From: Clostridium fessum | GTDB taxonomy: Bacteria; Bacillota; Clostridia; Lachnospirales; Lachnospiraceae | Direction of reading: 5' to 3' | Length of the DNA: 64,000 nt | Assembly (NCBI RefSeq): GCF_003024715.1 | Contig: NZ_PYLO01000001.1 | Coordinates: 62,001-126,000 of the forward strand | In this document: positions 62,040-64,000 of the stretch, piece after piece | How positions within the stretch are numbered: position 1 is the first letter of the stretch | How the letters are laid out: every line of letters starts with the position of its first letter | The notes under the pieces: model-generated | What the model saw: the letters and a program-made list of their open reading frames with translations, nothing else | The model's database searches: none | What the model was told of the DNA's origin: nothing | Made by a program: the position numbers and the translations under genes

Positions 62040-64000
62040 ATGGGCAATTTACAGAGGGTGAAAGCACCCGTGAAGAAATAAAGAATAAGCTCCGTCAGAA
62101 CTTTGACGGTAAGATTGTTCGGAAAGACCTGACAAAGAAAATCAAGGAAGGGGAAAATGTCCCGGTGTATGTCCTTGAGTTCCTGCTGGGTCAGTATTGC
62201 AGCTCAGATGATGAAACGGTCATTGAAAAAGGCGTACAGAACGTGAAGCGTATTCTTGCTGATAATTTTGTACGCCCGGATGAATCGCAGAAGATTCTGT
62301 CTCAGCTGCGAAAGAAAGGCAGTCACACTATCATTGATATGGTGACTGTCCGACTGGATATGAAAAAGGACTGCTTTTTTGCGGAGTTTTCCAATTTGGG
62401 CGTTGGCAATGTACCGATTGCCGACGAATACCCGGAGAAATTTGACCGCCTGCTCTGCGGAGGTATCTGGTGTATCGTTCAGCTGGATTACGAGGTTGAG
62501 GGCGACAATAACTTTGGCATTGAGGATATTGACGGAAATCCGCTTCGTTCCAAACACAAAAAGATATTTCTCCGATCAGTATCCGTAAGCTGACACCGAT
62601 CCAGATGCCGCACATTGATATTGATGAACTGAAGCAGGGACGAAAGGCTTTTACGAAAGATGAATGGCTGGATATTCTTCTTCGTTCTATCGGCATGGAG
62701 CCAGATGAATTTACATATCGTGAGAAATGGCTGCTCCTAACCCGTATGATTCCATTAGTTGAAAACAACTTTAATCTTTGTGAGCTGGGACCGAGAAGTA
62801 CCGGTAAATCTCATCTTTACAAAGAAATTTCACCGAACAGTATTTTGATTTCCGGTGGGCAGACGACGGTTGCAAACCTGTTTTACAATATGGGACGCAA
62901 AACGGTCGGACTGGTCGGCTTATGGGACTGTGTAGCTTTTGATGAAGTGGCAGGTATCAAGTTTAAAGATAAAGATGGCATTCAGATTATGAAGGATTAC
63001 ATGGCATCCGGCTCTTTTGCCCGTGGCAAAGAAGAAAAGTCTGCTATTGCGTCGATGGTATTTGTGGGAAATATCAATCAGAGTGTGGATGTGCTGTTGA
63101 AAACGTCCAGCCTGTTTGCACCTTTCCCGCAGGAAATGGGAACAGATACAGCATTTCTTGATCGTATGCACTGCTATCTTCTAGGATGGGAGATACCGAA
63201 GTTCAGACCGGAACATTTTACCGATGATTACGGTTTTATCAGTGATTATCTGGCTGAATTTATCCGGGAACTTCGCAAAGAACAGTATGGTGATGCACTT
63301 GACCACTACTTCCGCCTGGGAAGAAATCTGAATCAGCGTGATACGATTGCAGTCCGCCGTATGGTAGACGGTTATCTGAAGCTTATGTACCCGAATGGTG
63401 AGTTTACCAAAGAGGAACTGGAAGAAGTCATTCAGATTGCATTGGAAATGCGCCGCCGTGTAAAAGAACAGCTGAAAAAGCTGGGCGGCATGGAGTTTTA
63501 CGATGTGAACTTCTCCTATATTGACCTGGAGGATATGTCAGAACATTATGTTTCCGTACCGGAACAGGGTGGCGGTAAACTGATACCGGATGGAATGTGC
63601 AATCCGGGACAGGTTTATACCGTATCCAGAGGAAAAAGCGGCATGATTGGCGTGTTCCGTCTGGAAAGTCAGATGCTTCCGGGCAATGGCAAGATTGAAC
63701 GGACAGGCTTAGGCAGTGATTCCAAGTGCAAGGAAGCTGTGAACACGGCGTTCAATTATCTGAAAGCCAACGGCAACCGGATCAGCGGTTCTATCAGCAC
63801 TTCGACCAAGGATTACATCATCAATTATCAGGATTTGCAGGGTATCGGTATGACAGACAAATTGGCACTTCCAACATTGATTGCACTTTGTTCGATTGCC
63901 CTTGGAAAGCCTGTTGTCAGCAACTTGGCAGTGTTGGGAGATATAACAATTAGTGGCACAATGATAAAGGTGGATGAACTTGCCAATACGCTTCAAGTGT
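62040..64000 (+). pseudogene. brxL: BREX protein BrxL (Lon-like), two frame breaks, cut by window end
   Basis: The predicted ATG (62040, with GGAGG 8 bp upstream) reads only 13 codons to a stop. The BrxL sequence (FTEGESTREEIKNKLRQNFD...) continues in the next frame from 62045 to about 62557. The rest (ISPISIRKLTPIQ...) continues in a third frame to the window end, with no other stop. Both breaks fit loss of one base in a homopolymer (GGG at 62042-62044, AAAAA at 62558-62562). Walker A GPRSTGKSH, Walker B CVAFDE and the Lon-like C-terminal domain are all intact. BrxL is the type 1 effector ATPase. It is either inactive, made by slippage, or mis-assembled. Confidence 0.8.

Noticed and set aside
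62555-62570. Programmed -1 frameshift in brxL
   Set aside because: The site is C AAA AAG, not the efficient A AAA AAG, no clear downstream stimulatory hairpin was seen, and a second frame break near the start codon would still need another explanation.

Overview
The window comes from a spore-forming, low-to-moderate GC member of the Clostridia, most likely a Lachnospiraceae-type gut bacterium. The evidence is the set of sporulation genes (spoIIGA, sigE, sigG, an alpha/beta-type SASP, a Spo0E-like phosphatase), a Firmicutes-style dcw cluster, a sodium-pump decarboxylase with an Ala/Pro-rich biotin carrier, strong GGAGG ribosome binding sites and several TTG/GTG starts. Assignment below the family is not supported by anything I can see.

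Layout. 1-760 is the end of a cell-wall-binding repeat protein. 1725-4125 encodes the gamma, biotin-carrier and beta parts of a Na+-pumping decarboxylase. 4458-4643 is a Spo0E-like phosphatase with candidate Spo0A boxes in front. 4753-18289 is the division and cell-wall (dcw) cluster: mraZ, rsmH, ftsL-like, two class B PBPs (FtsI-like, SpoVD-like), mraY, murD, ftsW, murA, divIB, ftsZ. It runs into spoIIGA-sigE and, after a reverse-strand acyltransferase gene, sigG. 22721-46742 is ordinary chromosome: SseB-like protein, coaX, prfC, yqeY, pepV, a flavoprotein-like lipoprotein, a dicarboxylate symporter with an M29/NicX-like enzyme and a LysR regulator, ispH-rpsA, a PadR/DUF1700 unit, a SASP, tRNA-Leu(CAA), polA-coaE, a WalJ-like hydrolase, an ACT protein, a UPF0210 protein and a methyltransferase.

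47057-64000 is a defence locus: a type 1 BREX operon (XRE regulator, brxA, brxB, brxC, pglX, pglZ, brxL) with extra genes between the core genes. These are a SEFIR-domain protein between brxC and pglX, and an AbiH/SIR2-like protein plus a translationally coupled DUF3791-DUF3990-DUF3791 trio between pglX and pglZ. The SEFIR and AbiH-like genes and the target-recognition part of pglX are visibly more AT-rich than the rest, so the locus looks like a mosaic. As written, brxL carries two one-base frame breaks at homopolymer runs and the AbiH-like gene lacks a normal start codon, so part of the system may be inactive, switched or mis-assembled.

Non-coding signals are unusually readable. There is an MraZ operator of three 10-bp repeats at the mraZ promoter, a spoIIG promoter with consensus -35 and -10 boxes 21 bp apart plus Spo0A boxes, a sigma-G-type promoter in front of sigG, and a 10-bp inverted repeat across the BREX promoter. 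A dispersed family of 30-bp GTTACTG/CAGTAAC palindromes, two of them inside near-identical 133-bp composite elements, sits in at least seven intergenic places.
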